The position numbers and the translations under genes were made by a program. This document shows, piece after piece, positions 27,083 through 34,690 of a stretch of DNA of 51,017 bases. How positions within the stretch are numbered: the stretch's first letter is position 1; every line of letters starts with the position of its first letter. The stretch is from an uncultured Oscillospiraceae bacterium (GTDB lineage: Bacteria > Bacillota > Clostridia > Oscillospirales > Oscillospiraceae): positions 1 through 51,017 of the forward strand of contig CATONV010000011.1 in NCBI GenBank assembly GCA_951801655.1. The letters run 5' to 3'. Under the pieces are notes generated by a model. The model made no database searches and was not told the origin of the DNA. It was given only the letters and a program-made list of their open reading frames with translations.

Positions 27083-27110
27083 AATATATCATAAATCTGC
27101 CATACGTCAA
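27083..27110 (-). promoter_or_regulatory. minD promoter
   Basis: Minus-strand -35 TTGACG and -10 TATATT, 16 bases apart, in an AT-rich gap between rsmG and minD. Transcription would start near 27076 and cover minD and the mgsA-like gene. Confidence 0.78.
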
Positions 27111-27174
27111 CCATTTTTTTGCAAAATTTTAGAAAAAATTTACAAATCAGCCGATATTTTTCGATTTCTTCTGA

Positions 27175-27891
27175 TCAAAGGGGTTCTTTTTGTATTTTCG
27201 ACCATCGCCGGGGGTATTCCTTCAGAGTGGGAGCCATTTTTTGAATGATGACAAGACGGTGCGTAATATCGGTTCCGGGGATGAGGTAGTCCTGAATTTC
27301 TGATATTCTTCCGCCCAGCAGGCGGATGGCGTGATCTGCTTCAGCCAGCTCCTGGTCGCTGCCGGTGGACTTCATGGACAGGAAATATCCTCCCACCTTT
27401 ACGTAGGGCAGGCACAGCTCGCACAGGACCCGCAGGTCGGCTACGGCCCGGGCGGCGGCAAAGTCGAAGCTGTTCCGCCAGCCTTTTTCCAGGGCCTGTT
27501 CCTCCGCCCGGGCGTGGACGGCGGTCAGATTCGCCGCGCCGTCCAGCTGCTGACTGATCTGAATCAGCCAATCCAGGCGTTTGTTCAGGCTGTCCAGCAG
27601 GGTGACGTCCAGAGAGGGGACCAGAAGCTTCAATACCATTCCGGGAAAGCCCGCTCCAGTGCCCACGTCAATGAGGGTTTTGTTTTGGAAGTCGCAGAAC
27701 TTGAGAAGGGCGGCGCAGTCCAGCATATGCAGTCGGGCCACCTTTTCCGGTTCTCGGATGGCGGTAAGGTTCATCACCTGGTTTTTTTCCAGAAGAAGCC
27801 GTCCATATTGGGCCAGCTTTGCGGGGGCGTCCTGGGGGACCTGCCAGGTCAGTCCAAGGGCCTGCAGTCCCGCGGAGATGACTGCTTCCAT
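27175..27891 (-). CDS. rsmG: 16S rRNA (guanine527-N7)-methyltransferase
   Basis: SAM-dependent methyltransferase, 238 residues, that modifies G527 of 16S rRNA (known in E. coli numbering). The SAM-binding loop is DVGTGAGFPGMVLKL (about 76-90) and the family block FDFAAARAVADLRVLCELCLPYVKVGG (about 138-165) is clear. Start ATG 27891, 3 bases after the stop of the small membrane protein. In Firmicutes rsmG normally precedes noc-parA-parB; here it lies downstream of them. Confidence 0.94.
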   Translation of the reverse strand: MEAVISAGLQALGLTWQVPQDAPAKLAQYGRLLLEKNQVMNLTAIREPEKVARLHMLDCAALLKFCDFQNKTLIDVGTGAGFPGMVLKLLVPSLDVTLLDSLNKRLDWLIQISQQLDGAANLTAVHARAEEQALEKGWRNSFDFAAARAVADLRVLCELCLPYVKVGGYFLSMKSTGSDQELAEADHAIRLLGGRISEIQDYLIPGTDITHRLVIIQKMAPTLKEYPRRWSKIQKEPL

Positions 27892-27894
27892 TGC

Positions 27895-28266
27895 CTACCC
27901 CCCCAGAATGGAGATGCCGAATACGGTGACGTAATCGGAGAAGTTGGACAGCAGACCGACGATGCCGATGGGCAGGGTAATCAGGGCCAGCAGCCAGCAC
28001 AGGACGGCCAGGGCGATGGCGGGCCGTTTTCCCGGTTTGCCGGTGCTTTTCCAGGACACGAGGGCCACCACGCCCAATCCGATGAGACCGGGGACGGTGA
28101 GAAGAGGTCCCAGATTTCTCAGCCCGGTTGCGGTGAAAAAGAAGTAGGTGGTCAGAGACAGCAGGATGAGGGCATAGGCCAGGCCGATCCAGGCCAGGGT
28201 CCGCTTTACGGGGGAGGAGGGGGTGAAGCCGCTGTTCTTCGTCTCCTCGCGGGTACGTTTGTCCAT
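27895..28266 (-). CDS. Small membrane protein, unknown
   Basis: A 123-residue protein with a charged N-terminus (MDKRTREETKNSG), then three probable helices (about 25-47, 54-69 and 82-105). No family recognised. Its ATG follows the mscL stop without a gap (TAAATG), with AAGGAGAAAG upstream, so it is translationally coupled to mscL. rsmG starts 3 bases after its stop, making a tight mscL-orf-rsmG unit. Confidence 0.65.
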   Translation of the reverse strand: MDKRTREETKNSGFTPSSPVKRTLAWIGLAYALILLSLTTYFFFTATGLRNLGPLLTVPGLIGLGVVALVSWKSTGKPGKRPAIALAVLCWLLALITLPIGIVGLLSNFSDYVTVFGISILGG

Positions 28267-28653
28267 TTATGCTTTCTCCTTTAACAGGTCGCGGATCTCA
28301 GTAAGCAGCTTTTCCTCGGCGGAAGGCTGGGGAGCCGCCGGGGGCGCTTCCTCCTTCTTGTGGTGAAGTCTGTTCATGGTTTTTATGAGGCAGAACACCA
28401 CAAAGGCCATAATCAGGAAGTTAAGGATGGCCTGGATAAAGTTGCCGTAGGCGATGACCGCTCCGTTGACGGTAAAAGAGAGGGCCGCAAAGGAGATACT
28501 GCCGGTGAAGATGCCCAGGATGGGCATAATGATGTCGTTAATGAGAGAGGTGGTGATGGCGCTGAAGGCGCCGCCGATGATAACGCCTACAGCCATATCC
28601 ATCACGTTGCCCCGGGCAATGAACTGCTGGAATTCTTCCATGAATTTTTTCAT
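28267..28653 (-). CDS. mscL: Large-conductance mechanosensitive channel
   Basis: Pore protein that opens at high membrane tension and prevents lysis in osmotic downshock; 128 residues. N-terminal amphipathic helix [44 protein letters not shown] matches the channel signature (RGNVxDxAVGVIIG), with two membrane helices and a cytoplasmic tail. The tail includes HHKKEEAPP and a C-terminal helix [15 protein letters not shown]. Start ATG 28653 follows GGAGG; a longer frame lacks a site. Confidence 0.96.
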   Translation of the reverse strand: MKKFMEEFQQFIARGNVMDMAVGVIIGGAFSAITTSLINDIIMPILGIFTGSISFAALSFTVNGAVIAYGNFIQAILNFLIMAFVVFCLIKTMNRLHHKKEEAPPAAPQPSAEEKLLTEIRDLLKEKA

Positions 28654-28675
28654 GTAAATCCTCCTGTTTTGTAAA

Positions 28676-29425
28676 TTACCGCGCCCGGTCCTCACTGCTG
28701 CGAATGCGGGTCTCCTTGATACCCATCTGCAGGTTGTACAGGGTCTTGTTCAGGGAGGTGATCTCCTGTTCGGTGAGCTGGGCGAAGAGGATGCCGTAGC
28801 GGAACTGCCCCGGGGCGTGTTCTACGCACCGGACGATTTGTCCCAGGAAGTTCAGTGGGGCGTACTCCTCCAGCTTCACCCGGATTCGGACCACCTCGTC
28901 CTCCATGTGAATATACTCGGATTGAACGCAGCATCCCCCGGTGCTGATGTTTACCAGCTGGCAGTTCTCCGGGTTTTTGAAGCGGTCATCATCCCTGCGG
29001 TACAGGGAGACAGGGGTGGTGAAGGGGAGACGGAAGGCCCCTCGATTTTCCACGTGACTCTCCATTTTCAGGTTTTTCAGCTTGAGGACGGTCCGGCTGG
29101 ACTCCTGTACGATGGCGCTGAGGCAGATGGGAATCAGCTTTTTGTCATAGCCGCTGAGACTCAGCGCCGCGCCGATGGGCGACACCTTGAAGGACAGCTC
29201 TCCTGGCAGCCGATTCAGGGTGAGAGTATCGTCGGTGAGTTCAGCGATCCGACCGGTCAGAAGGGGGTCCCCGTCTTTGGTCATGACCTCGATATGCATT
29301 CCGGTAAACAGCTCTCCGGTGGGGGCGCTCTCCGGCTGTACGGACGTGCGCTGAGTGGTCTGCTCTTCGTCAAGCAGCTCCTCGTCCTCCTCTTCATCTC
29401 GGGAGAAGAATGAAAAAATACCCAT
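28676..29425 (-). CDS. PilZ-domain protein, probable c-di-GMP receptor
   Basis: A 249-residue cytoplasmic protein with an acidic start ([13 protein letters not shown]), an N-terminal YcgR-like beta domain (about 40-125) and a C-terminal PilZ domain (about 127-235). The c-di-GMP binding motifs are both present: RGAFR (RxxxR) at about 128-132 and NISTGG (NxSxxG) at about 159-164. It therefore likely senses c-di-GMP and may affect motility or surface behaviour, as YcgR-type proteins do. No diguanylate cyclase is in the window. Located between mscL and serS. Confidence 0.82.
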   Translation of the reverse strand: MGIFSFFSRDEEEDEELLDEEQTTQRTSVQPESAPTGELFTGMHIEVMTKDGDPLLTGRIAELTDDTLTLNRLPGELSFKVSPIGAALSLSGYDKKLIPICLSAIVQESSRTVLKLKNLKMESHVENRGAFRLPFTTPVSLYRRDDDRFKNPENCQLVNISTGGCCVQSEYIHMEDEVVRIRVKLEEYAPLNFLGQIVRCVEHAPGQFRYGILFAQLTEQEITSLNKTLYNLQMGIKETRIRSSEDRAR

Positions 29426-29446
29426 TTGGAGTCTCCTTTCCCAGTG

Positions 29447-30748
29447 TTATTTCTTGGGGATCATCATGTTAAGGCCGCCCATATAGGGGCGGAGCACTTC
29501 GGGAATCAATACACTGCCGTCGGCCTGGAGGTTGTTTTCCAGAAAGGCAATGAGCATGCGGGGAGGCGCTACTACAGTGTTGTTCAGGGTGTGGGGCAGG
29601 TAGGTGCCCTTTTCGCCCTTCACCCGCATTTTCAACCTTCTCGCCTGGGCGTCCCCCAGGTTGGAGCAGGAGCAGACCTCAAAATACTTTTGCTGTCGGG
29701 GGGACCAGGCCTCGATGTCGCAGGACTTGACCTTCAAATCGGCCAGGTCGCCGGAGCAACACTCCAGCTGGCGCACAGGGATGTCCAGCGAGCGGAAGAG
29801 CTCCACGCTGAACCGCCACATCTTTTCGTACCAGGCCATGGAGTCCTCGGGTTTGCAGACAACGATCATCTCCTGCTTCTCAAACTGGTGGATGCGGTAG
29901 ACGCCTCTCTCCTCGATACCGTGGGAGCCCTTCTCCTTGCGGAAGCAGGGGGAGTAGGAGGTGAGGGTCTGGGGCAGGGAGCCTTCAGGGATAATCTGGT
30001 CGATGAATTTGCCGATCATGGAGTGCTCGCTGGTGCCGATGAGGTAGAGATCCTCCCCCTCGATTTTGTACATCATGGCCTCCATGTCGGTCTGACTCAT
30101 CACGCCCTCCACCACGTTGCCGTGGATCATAAAGGGAGGGATGCAGAAGGTAAAGCCCTTGCTGATCATAAAGTCCCGGGCGTAGGCCAGCACCGCCTCG
30201 TGGAGGCGGGCCACGTCGCCCAGCAGGTAGTAGAAGCCGTTGCCCGATACGCGACCGGCGGCGTCCATGTCCACCCCGTTGAAAGACTCCATGATTTCGG
30301 TATGATAGGGAATCTCAAAGCTGGGGACCTTGGCTTCGCCGAAGCGTTCCACCTCCACATTGGCGCTGTCGTCCGGGCCGATGGGGACGGAGGGGTCGAT
30401 GATATTGGGAATGACCAGCATGATCTTCCGGATTTTTTCCGCCAGCTCGGTCTCCTTCTGCTCCAGCTCAGCCAGGCGGTCGGCGTTGGCCTTGACCTTG
30501 GCCTTGGCTTCCTCGGCCTCGGCCAGCTTGGAGGGGTCCTTCTTGGCCTGGCCCATGAGAATGCCTACCTGCTTGCTGAGGGTGTTCCGGGCGGCCCGGA
30601 GCTCGTTGGCCTCGGACATGGCGGAGCGGTTCTCGGCGTCCAGCTCCAGCACCTGGTCTACCAGGGGGAGTTTCTCCTCCTGGAACTTCTTTTTTATATT
30701 TTCCTTTACAGCGTCGGGATTCTCCCGGACGAAACGAATGTCAAGCAT
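29447..30748 (-). CDS. serS: Seryl-tRNA synthetase
   Basis: Class II synthetase, 433 residues. The N-terminal tRNA-binding coiled-coil arm (about 30-100, rich in Glu/Lys/Ala) precedes the catalytic core with EHSMIGKFIDQIIPEGSLPQTLTSYSPCFRKEKGSHGIEERGVYRIHQFEKQEM (motif 2) and the motif 3 end NTVVAPPRMLIAFLEN. I chose ATG 30748, which has AGGAGAGG upstream and begins MLDIRFVRENPD; the longer frame to 30796 runs through a parS palindrome. No T-box leader is evident. Confidence 0.95.
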   Translation of the reverse strand: MLDIRFVRENPDAVKENIKKKFQEEKLPLVDQVLELDAENRSAMSEANELRAARNTLSKQVGILMGQAKKDPSKLAEAEEAKAKVKANADRLAELEQKETELAEKIRKIMLVIPNIIDPSVPIGPDDSANVEVERFGEAKVPSFEIPYHTEIMESFNGVDMDAAGRVSGNGFYYLLGDVARLHEAVLAYARDFMISKGFTFCIPPFMIHGNVVEGVMSQTDMEAMMYKIEGEDLYLIGTSEHSMIGKFIDQIIPEGSLPQTLTSYSPCFRKEKGSHGIEERGVYRIHQFEKQEMIVVCKPEDSMAWYEKMWRFSVELFRSLDIPVRQLECCSGDLADLKVKSCDIEAWSPRQQKYFEVCSCSNLGDAQARRLKMRVKGEKGTYLPHTLNNTVVAPPRMLIAFLENNLQADGSVLIPEVLRPYMGGLNMMIPKK

Positions 30749-30779
30749 GCTGATCCTCTCCTTTAAATAGTAAAGTTGA

Positions 30780-30795
30780 TGTTTCACGTGAAACA
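30780..30795. promoter_or_regulatory. parS-like centromere site 2
   Basis: TGTTTCACGTGAAACA is a perfect 16-base palindrome, one base from the Bacillus consensus. It lies upstream of serS, 31 bases before its start codon, in a gap with the membrane coiled-coil gene. Site of ParB loading. Confidence 0.93.
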
Positions 30796-30839
30796 TTGGC
30801 TGGTATTGGGAAAGCCTTCTTCCTGGGAAAAGCTCGTTC

Positions 30840-31496
30840 CTATTTGATAACCTTGTTCCGGATCTCCATATACCGGTCGTAGGGGGAGAAGCGGTCGGTC
30901 CCGGTGGAGTTCTCCTTGGGGAGGTACTCCATCAGCGGGCCCGCTTCGGGGGTTGTGTCCGGACTCTCAATTTGAGAGATCAGGTTGCGGCACAGCGCAG
31001 TCCGCCCCCGGACGTAGGCGTCATTGATCTGCCAGAAGTAGTCCATGGCCTGGGTTGTCCATTCAAGGACATTCTCCGTGTGGGCGAGGGTATCGGTGAC
31101 GTCTCTCAGGTTGACCTCGAATTCATCTGCCGCCGCCTTCTGCTTGGTGAGCTCCTGCTCCAGTTCAGCAACCTTTGCCTGAAGAACGCTGTTTTCATTC
31201 ATCAGCCCCTGGAGGGTCTGGACGGCGGAGGCCGACTGTTTCAGGTCGTCGATCTGCTGTCGGCTTTGCCGTCTCTCCATCATAAAGGTGAACAGCAGGA
31301 GAACAAAGGCGGCCATAAAGAGAATGGCAATATACTGGAAGACAGAGTTTCGCCGTTTGCGTTGCTGGGCCCGGCGTCGCCTGGCGTCCTGGTCGGCAGG
31401 GGAGGAGGGACGGCGTTTTTTTTCACCGGTGTCGGGGAAGCGGTGCGCATCCTCAATAAAAGGTTCGCTGGTGTTCCTTCGGCGTCCCTCAGCCAT
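30840..31496 (-). CDS. Membrane protein with coiled coil, downstream of parB
   Basis: A 218-residue protein with a basic, disordered N-terminus (about 1-50, ending RRRRAQQRKRRN), one transmembrane helix (FQYIAILFMAAFVLLLFTFMM, about 52-72), then an outward coiled coil (about 75-130) and a soluble C-terminal part. The topology is single-pass with the basic end inside. Not recognised; similar layout to septal or envelope anchors such as FtsL/DivIC-like proteins, but no motif supports that. ATG 31496 overlaps the parB stop by 8 bases after GGAGG, so it is in the parA-parB operon. A link to chromosome segregation is only positional. Confidence 0.65.
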   Translation of the reverse strand: MAEGRRRNTSEPFIEDAHRFPDTGEKKRRPSSPADQDARRRRAQQRKRRNSVFQYIAILFMAAFVLLLFTFMMERRQSRQQIDDLKQSASAVQTLQGLMNENSVLQAKVAELEQELTKQKAAADEFEVNLRDVTDTLAHTENVLEWTTQAMDYFWQINDAYVRGRTALCRNLISQIESPDTTPEAGPLMEYLPKENSTGTDRFSPYDRYMEIRNKVIK

Positions 31497-32382
31497 CCTG
31501 TCCACCTCCCTGCGTGTTTAAACTCTGAAGCAGTGATAAAAGGACCTCCAGATCTTGTTCGTTGTAGTATTCCAGCTCAATGCGGCCTTTTTTGCCCTTG
31601 TGGGCGATTTTTACCTTTCGGCCCAGGTGTCCGGCTAGATCCTTTTCCAGCTCTCCCAGGTAGAGGGAGAGATCGGGACCTGTTTCCCTGGGCTTTTCCC
31701 TTTTCTCCTTTTGAAGTGCTTTGACAAGGGACTCGGTCTGCCGCACGGAAAGTCTCTCCTGAACTACCCGAAGGGCAACCTCTTTTTGCAGGGCGGCGGT
31801 GGGGGCTCCTAAAATGGCCCTGGCGTGCCCGGCAGAGAGAGAACCGTCCTCCATCAGAGACATCACCTCGTCAGGTAGGGCCAGCAGGCGCAGTGTATTG
31901 GTAATAGCGGGCCTGGATTTGCCCATTTGCTGGGCCACCTGCTCCTGTGTCAGGCCGTAATCCTCCATCAGGGTTCGATAGCCCCGGGCCTCCTCGGCGG
32001 GATTCAGGTCCTCCCGCTGAAGGTTTTCGATGAGGCCCAGCTCCATCACCTTCCGGTCGTCGGCCTCGATAATGATGGCCGGCACCTCTGCCAGCCCGGC
32101 GGCCTTGGCCGCCCGCCACCGCCGTTCCCCGGCGATGATCTGATAGTAGCCGCTGGCCAGGCGCCGGACGGTCAGGGGCTGAATGATGCCGTGGACCCGG
32201 ATAGACTCGGCCAGATCGTCCAGCGACTCCTGGTCAAATCGCTTTCTGGGCTGATTCAGCCCGGGTTCCACCTGAGAAATAGGCAAGGTTATCGATCCTT
32301 CTCCCTGGGCGGGCAGCTCCGGGTCGCCCAGAAGGGCGTTCAGTCCTCGGCCCAGGCCCAGTTCTGTCTTTCGTTTTGCCAT
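31489..32382 (-). CDS. parB: Chromosome partitioning protein ParB/Spo0J
   Basis: DNA-binding CTPase clamp that loads at parS; 297 residues. Features: the CTP-binding ParB N-terminal domain with GERRWRAAKAAGL and the ENLQREDLNPAEEARGY motif (about 75-115), an HTH core TQEQVAQQMGKSRPAITNTLRLLALP (about 130-155) and a C-terminal dimerisation domain. It is immediately downstream of parA (51 bases). Four parS-like sites are present in the window. The Spo0J type in Firmicutes also regulates sporulation and initiation through ParA. Confidence 0.96.
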   Translation of the reverse strand: MAKRKTELGLGRGLNALLGDPELPAQGEGSITLPISQVEPGLNQPRKRFDQESLDDLAESIRVHGIIQPLTVRRLASGYYQIIAGERRWRAAKAAGLAEVPAIIIEADDRKVMELGLIENLQREDLNPAEEARGYRTLMEDYGLTQEQVAQQMGKSRPAITNTLRLLALPDEVMSLMEDGSLSAGHARAILGAPTAALQKEVALRVVQERLSVRQTESLVKALQKEKREKPRETGPDLSLYLGELEKDLAGHLGRKVKIAHKGKKGRIELEYYNEQDLEVLLSLLQSLNTQGGGQDG

Positions 32383-32433
32383 AGCGTTACCTCACAATGC
32401 AGTCTTGTTCTGTTTTCTTACAAAAGAAAAGGA

Positions 32434-33192
32434 TCACGCGTCCCCGGCGCACATCTCCTCAGCCAGCAGCCGGTAGGCCTCGGCGCCCCGGGAATAGGGG
32501 TCGTAGGCGTTGATGGGTTTGCCGTGGCTGGGGGCCTCAGACAGGCGGACATTCCGTGGGATAACGGTGGCGTACACCTGTCCCGGGAAATGGCGCTTGA
32601 CCTCCTCCGCCACCTGGAGGGACAGGTTGGTCCGGCTGTCAAACATGGTGAGCAGTACGCCCTCCATGGTCAGGCCGGGGTTGAGGCGCCGTTTCACCAA
32701 CCGGATGGTGGCCAGCAGATCGCTCAGACCCTCCAGGGCGAAGTACTCGCACTGAACGGGCACCAGCAGGGAGTGGGCGGCGCACAGAGCATTAACGGTG
32801 AGCAGCTCCAGGGAGGGGGGGCAGTCGACAAAGATAAAATCGTAGCGATCGGCCAGGCTGTCTAGGGCGTTTTTCAAGAGACACTCCCGGTTGTCAATGC
32901 CGATCATCTCAATGCCTGCCCCGGCCAGGGCCTTGTTGGAGGGGAGAACGTCGCCGAATTTGGTGGATACCACTGCCCGGACGGGGTCCGCGCCGCTGAC
33001 CAGCAGATCATAGACGTTGGGGGAGGCGGTGTTCTTATCCACGCCCATGCCGGAGGTGGCGTTGGCTTGGGGATCAAAGTCGCACAGCAGCACCCGCTTG
33101 CCCAGCGCGTGGAGGGCGGCAGTAATATTGACGGTAGTGGTGGTCTTTCCCACGCCGCCTTTTTGGTTGACAACGGCGATGATTTTAGCCAT
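32434..33192 (-). CDS. parA: Chromosome partitioning ATPase ParA/Soj
   Basis: Deviant Walker ATPase, 252 residues, that binds nucleoid DNA as an ATP dimer and is released by ParB; in Bacillus it also controls DnaA. Motifs: KGGVGKTTTT at the N-terminus, DFDPQANATSG, VDCPPSLELLTVNALCAA. Start ATG 33192 follows AAGGAGG at proper spacing; the in-frame extension to 33363 is rejected because it enters a terminator-like region. Located 51 bases before parB, with a strong promoter 50 bases upstream. Confidence 0.96.
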   Translation of the reverse strand: MAKIIAVVNQKGGVGKTTTTVNITAALHALGKRVLLCDFDPQANATSGMGVDKNTASPNVYDLLVSGADPVRAVVSTKFGDVLPSNKALAGAGIEMIGIDNRECLLKNALDSLADRYDFIFVDCPPSLELLTVNALCAAHSLLVPVQCEYFALEGLSDLLATIRLVKRRLNPGLTMEGVLLTMFDSRTNLSLQVAEEVKRHFPGQVYATVIPRNVRLSEAPSHGKPINAYDPYSRGAEAYRLLAEEMCAGDA

Positions 33193-33241
33193 GGGGTAGG
33201 CCTCCTTGGGAAAATGAAATAATAAGGTTGTGCAATTTCCC

Positions 33242-33270
33242 ATTATATCAACTGCCGCAGAGGATTTCAA
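33242..33270 (-). promoter_or_regulatory. parA promoter
   Basis: Minus-strand -35 TTGAAA and -10 TATAAT with 17-base spacing. Start expected near 33235, giving a leader of about 43 bases before the parA ATG. Confidence 0.87.
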
Positions 33271-33283
33271 CTGTTTTTGAAGG

Positions 33284-33314
33284 AAAAATAAAAAGGCCCC
33301 CGGAAAAGGGAGCC
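33284..33314 (-). terminator. Terminator upstream of the parA promoter
   Basis: On the minus strand GGCTCCC-TTTTCC-GGGGGCC followed by TTTTTATTTTT. It should end transcripts coming from noc or the spacer just before the parA promoter. Confidence 0.85.
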
Positions 33315-33437
33315 TGCGCCGCCGCCGGCGGCCAAAATGGAGACCAGTGGAGAGCGGCCCCATTGAAGAGGAGGGGCGACGAAATGAGAGAGACTTCGAG
33401 CTTGGGCGGAAGCGAAGGATGGAAGCTGCGACAACGA

Positions 33438-33453
33438 TGTTTCACGTGAAACA
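33438..33453. promoter_or_regulatory. parS-like centromere site 3
   Basis: TGTTTCACGTGAAACA, identical to site 2, located in the noc-parA spacer. Confidence 0.93.
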
Positions 33454-33557
33454 TGGTCAAGGCAGAGTCCGCTTTGCTCAAAGCACCCTGCCGGACATTT
33501 TTTGCTCCGCCTGCTTGCCGTTCCTCTCCAAATCGAACCCGCCGGGCTTTGATTTGG

Positions 33558-34367
33558 TTATGTAACTCTGCGGGGGATATGGATGGTGAGAGTAATTTCC
33601 TCCTCGTTGTCCTGGCGTTTGCACTGGGCGTCCACTCCGGCGGAGCGCATGATATCCAGACTGCGGGTGATGGTGTTCAAAAACAGGCGCACATCCTTGA
33701 TGACAAAGGTGGGCCGTTTTCGTCCCGCCGGGGACTTGACCATAAGGGTGCCATCCACCAGGGCCTCAGTCTGGGCAACGGTGAGGTTGTCCGCCACAAT
33801 TTGGCGGGCGGCCTCCAGCTGAGAATCCGGAGTATCCAGCCGTAGGAGAGCCCGGGCGTGGCGTTCAGTGGCGCCGTGATCCCGGAGGAGCTCCAGCACC
33901 TCCTGGGGCAGCTTGAGCAGACGGAGCTTATTGGCCACAGCGGACTGGCTTTTGCCGATGCGCCGGGCCACATCCTCTTGAGAGACGTGATAAGTGTCGA
34001 TCAGGCGGCGGAGGGCCAAAGCCTCCTCCCAGAAGTCCAGGTCGCGGCGCTGGAGGTTTTCAACCAGGGCCATCAGGGAGGAGGACTGGCTGTCCGTCTG
34101 GATGGACAGGCAAGGGACGGTGTCCAGCCCGGCCAGTCTAGCTGCCCGCAGGCGGCGCTCTCCGGCCACCAGCTCCCAATGGCTGTCTCTGCGGCGGACA
34201 GTGAGGGGCTGAAGCACGCCCAGCTCCCGAATGGAGCCGGCCAGCTCCTCCAGTTCCTCCTGGGTAAAGGTGCGCCGGGGCTGATAGGGGTTGGGCAAAA
34301 TGGCGTCGACAGAAAGAAAAATCACACGTCCGGTTTCAAAAATACCCTTCTTTGCCAGTGGCCACAT
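33558..34367 (-). CDS. noc: Nucleoid occlusion protein Noc
   Basis: A ParB-family paralogue, 269 residues, which in Bacillus binds NBS sites and blocks division over the nucleoid. It has the ParB-like CTP-binding region with GERRLRAARLAGL and ENLQRRDLDFWEEALALRR, and an HTH with IGKSQSAVANKLRLLKLP, a phrase highly characteristic of Noc. The short N-terminus MWPLAKKGIFE before the domain could be the amphipathic membrane-binding helix. A second ParB protein (297 aa) occurs downstream, and this one lies directly before parA as in Bacillus. Start ATG 34367 follows AAGGTGG. Confidence 0.88.
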   Translation of the reverse strand: MWPLAKKGIFETGRVIFLSVDAILPNPYQPRRTFTQEELEELAGSIRELGVLQPLTVRRRDSHWELVAGERRLRAARLAGLDTVPCLSIQTDSQSSSLMALVENLQRRDLDFWEEALALRRLIDTYHVSQEDVARRIGKSQSAVANKLRLLKLPQEVLELLRDHGATERHARALLRLDTPDSQLEAARQIVADNLTVAQTEALVDGTLMVKSPAGRKRPTFVIKDVRLFLNTITRSLDIMRSAGVDAQCKRQDNEEEITLTIHIPRRVT

Positions 34368-34579
34368 AGTAGTACCACCTTTCTCATATGAATTGGCCGC
34401 CCTGCAGCCTCAGCTCAAGTTTACCATAAAATGGAAAATACACCGTCGAAGCCTGTCGTCCGCAGAAAATTTCCCGGGGAAGGTCAAAGACGGCGAATGA
34501 AAGATGGAATAATTTGGAAGATGCGCGGGGAGATACCAAAAGAATATACAAAATTCGGAAGGAAAACCGAAAAAAGGGA

Positions 34580-34608
34580 TTGAAAAAAAGAGAAGCTTCC
34601 TGTACAAT
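34580..34608 (+). promoter_or_regulatory. xpt promoter
   Basis: -35 TTGAAA (34580-34585) and -10 TACAAT (34603-34608), 17 bases apart. Start near 34615, 76 bases before the xpt ATG. Confidence 0.82.
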
Positions 34609-34633
34609 GTAGCTGTGATAATTTCCGCGAGAG

Positions 34634-34670
34634 GACGTGGCCCGGAAAATTCGGGCCACCGTCGTTTTTT
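34634..34670 (+). terminator. Leader terminator upstream of xpt (attenuator)
   Basis: GTGGCCCG-GAAAATT-CGGGCCAC, extended by GAC (34634-34636) with GTC (34661-34663), followed by six T residues (34665-34670), lies within the xpt leader, only 20 bases before the start codon. Its 3' arm bases CCACCG (34656-34661) can also pair with CGGTGG (34679-34684) at the xpt ribosome site. Such an arrangement suggests attenuation, with an unknown signal. Confidence 0.7.
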
Positions 34671-34690
34671 CAGAAAGGCGGTGGAGGCCT

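Larger units (their letters stand above)
33193..33557. other. Noc-parA spacer with parS, promoter and hairpins
   Basis: This 365-base gene-free gap between noc and parA contains the parA promoter (33242-33270), an intrinsic terminator facing parA (33284-33314), a parS site (33438-33453) and a hairpin with GGCAG/CTGCC ends and inner GCTTTG/CAAAGC (about 33461-33492). No start codon with a ribosome site opens a convincing ORF. It may express a short RNA from an unseen promoter, but that is unsupported. Confidence 0.5.
34368..34690. other. Divergent noc-xpt intergenic region
   Basis: A 323-base AT-richer region between noc (leftward) and xpt (rightward). It holds a strong rightward promoter, an xpt leader terminator and, near 34468-34483, an NBS-like sequence. 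The first part, 34380-34560, shows no ORF or RNA family that I recognise; a purine riboswitch could not be found. Confidence 0.6.

Noticed and set aside
30749-30796. Extended serS start including MFHVKH
   Set aside because: That part of the frame is encoded by the parS palindrome, lacks a ribosome site, and the internal ATG at 30748 has AGGAGAGG and aligns with known SerRS starts.
33193-33363. Longer parA start at 33363
   Set aside because: The extension is Arg/Pro-rich, crosses the promoter and terminator and the standard start MAKIIAVVNQKGG has a good ribosome site.
34500-34690. Guanine riboswitch upstream of xpt
   Set aside because: No conserved aptamer core could be recognised and the leader after the promoter is too short.
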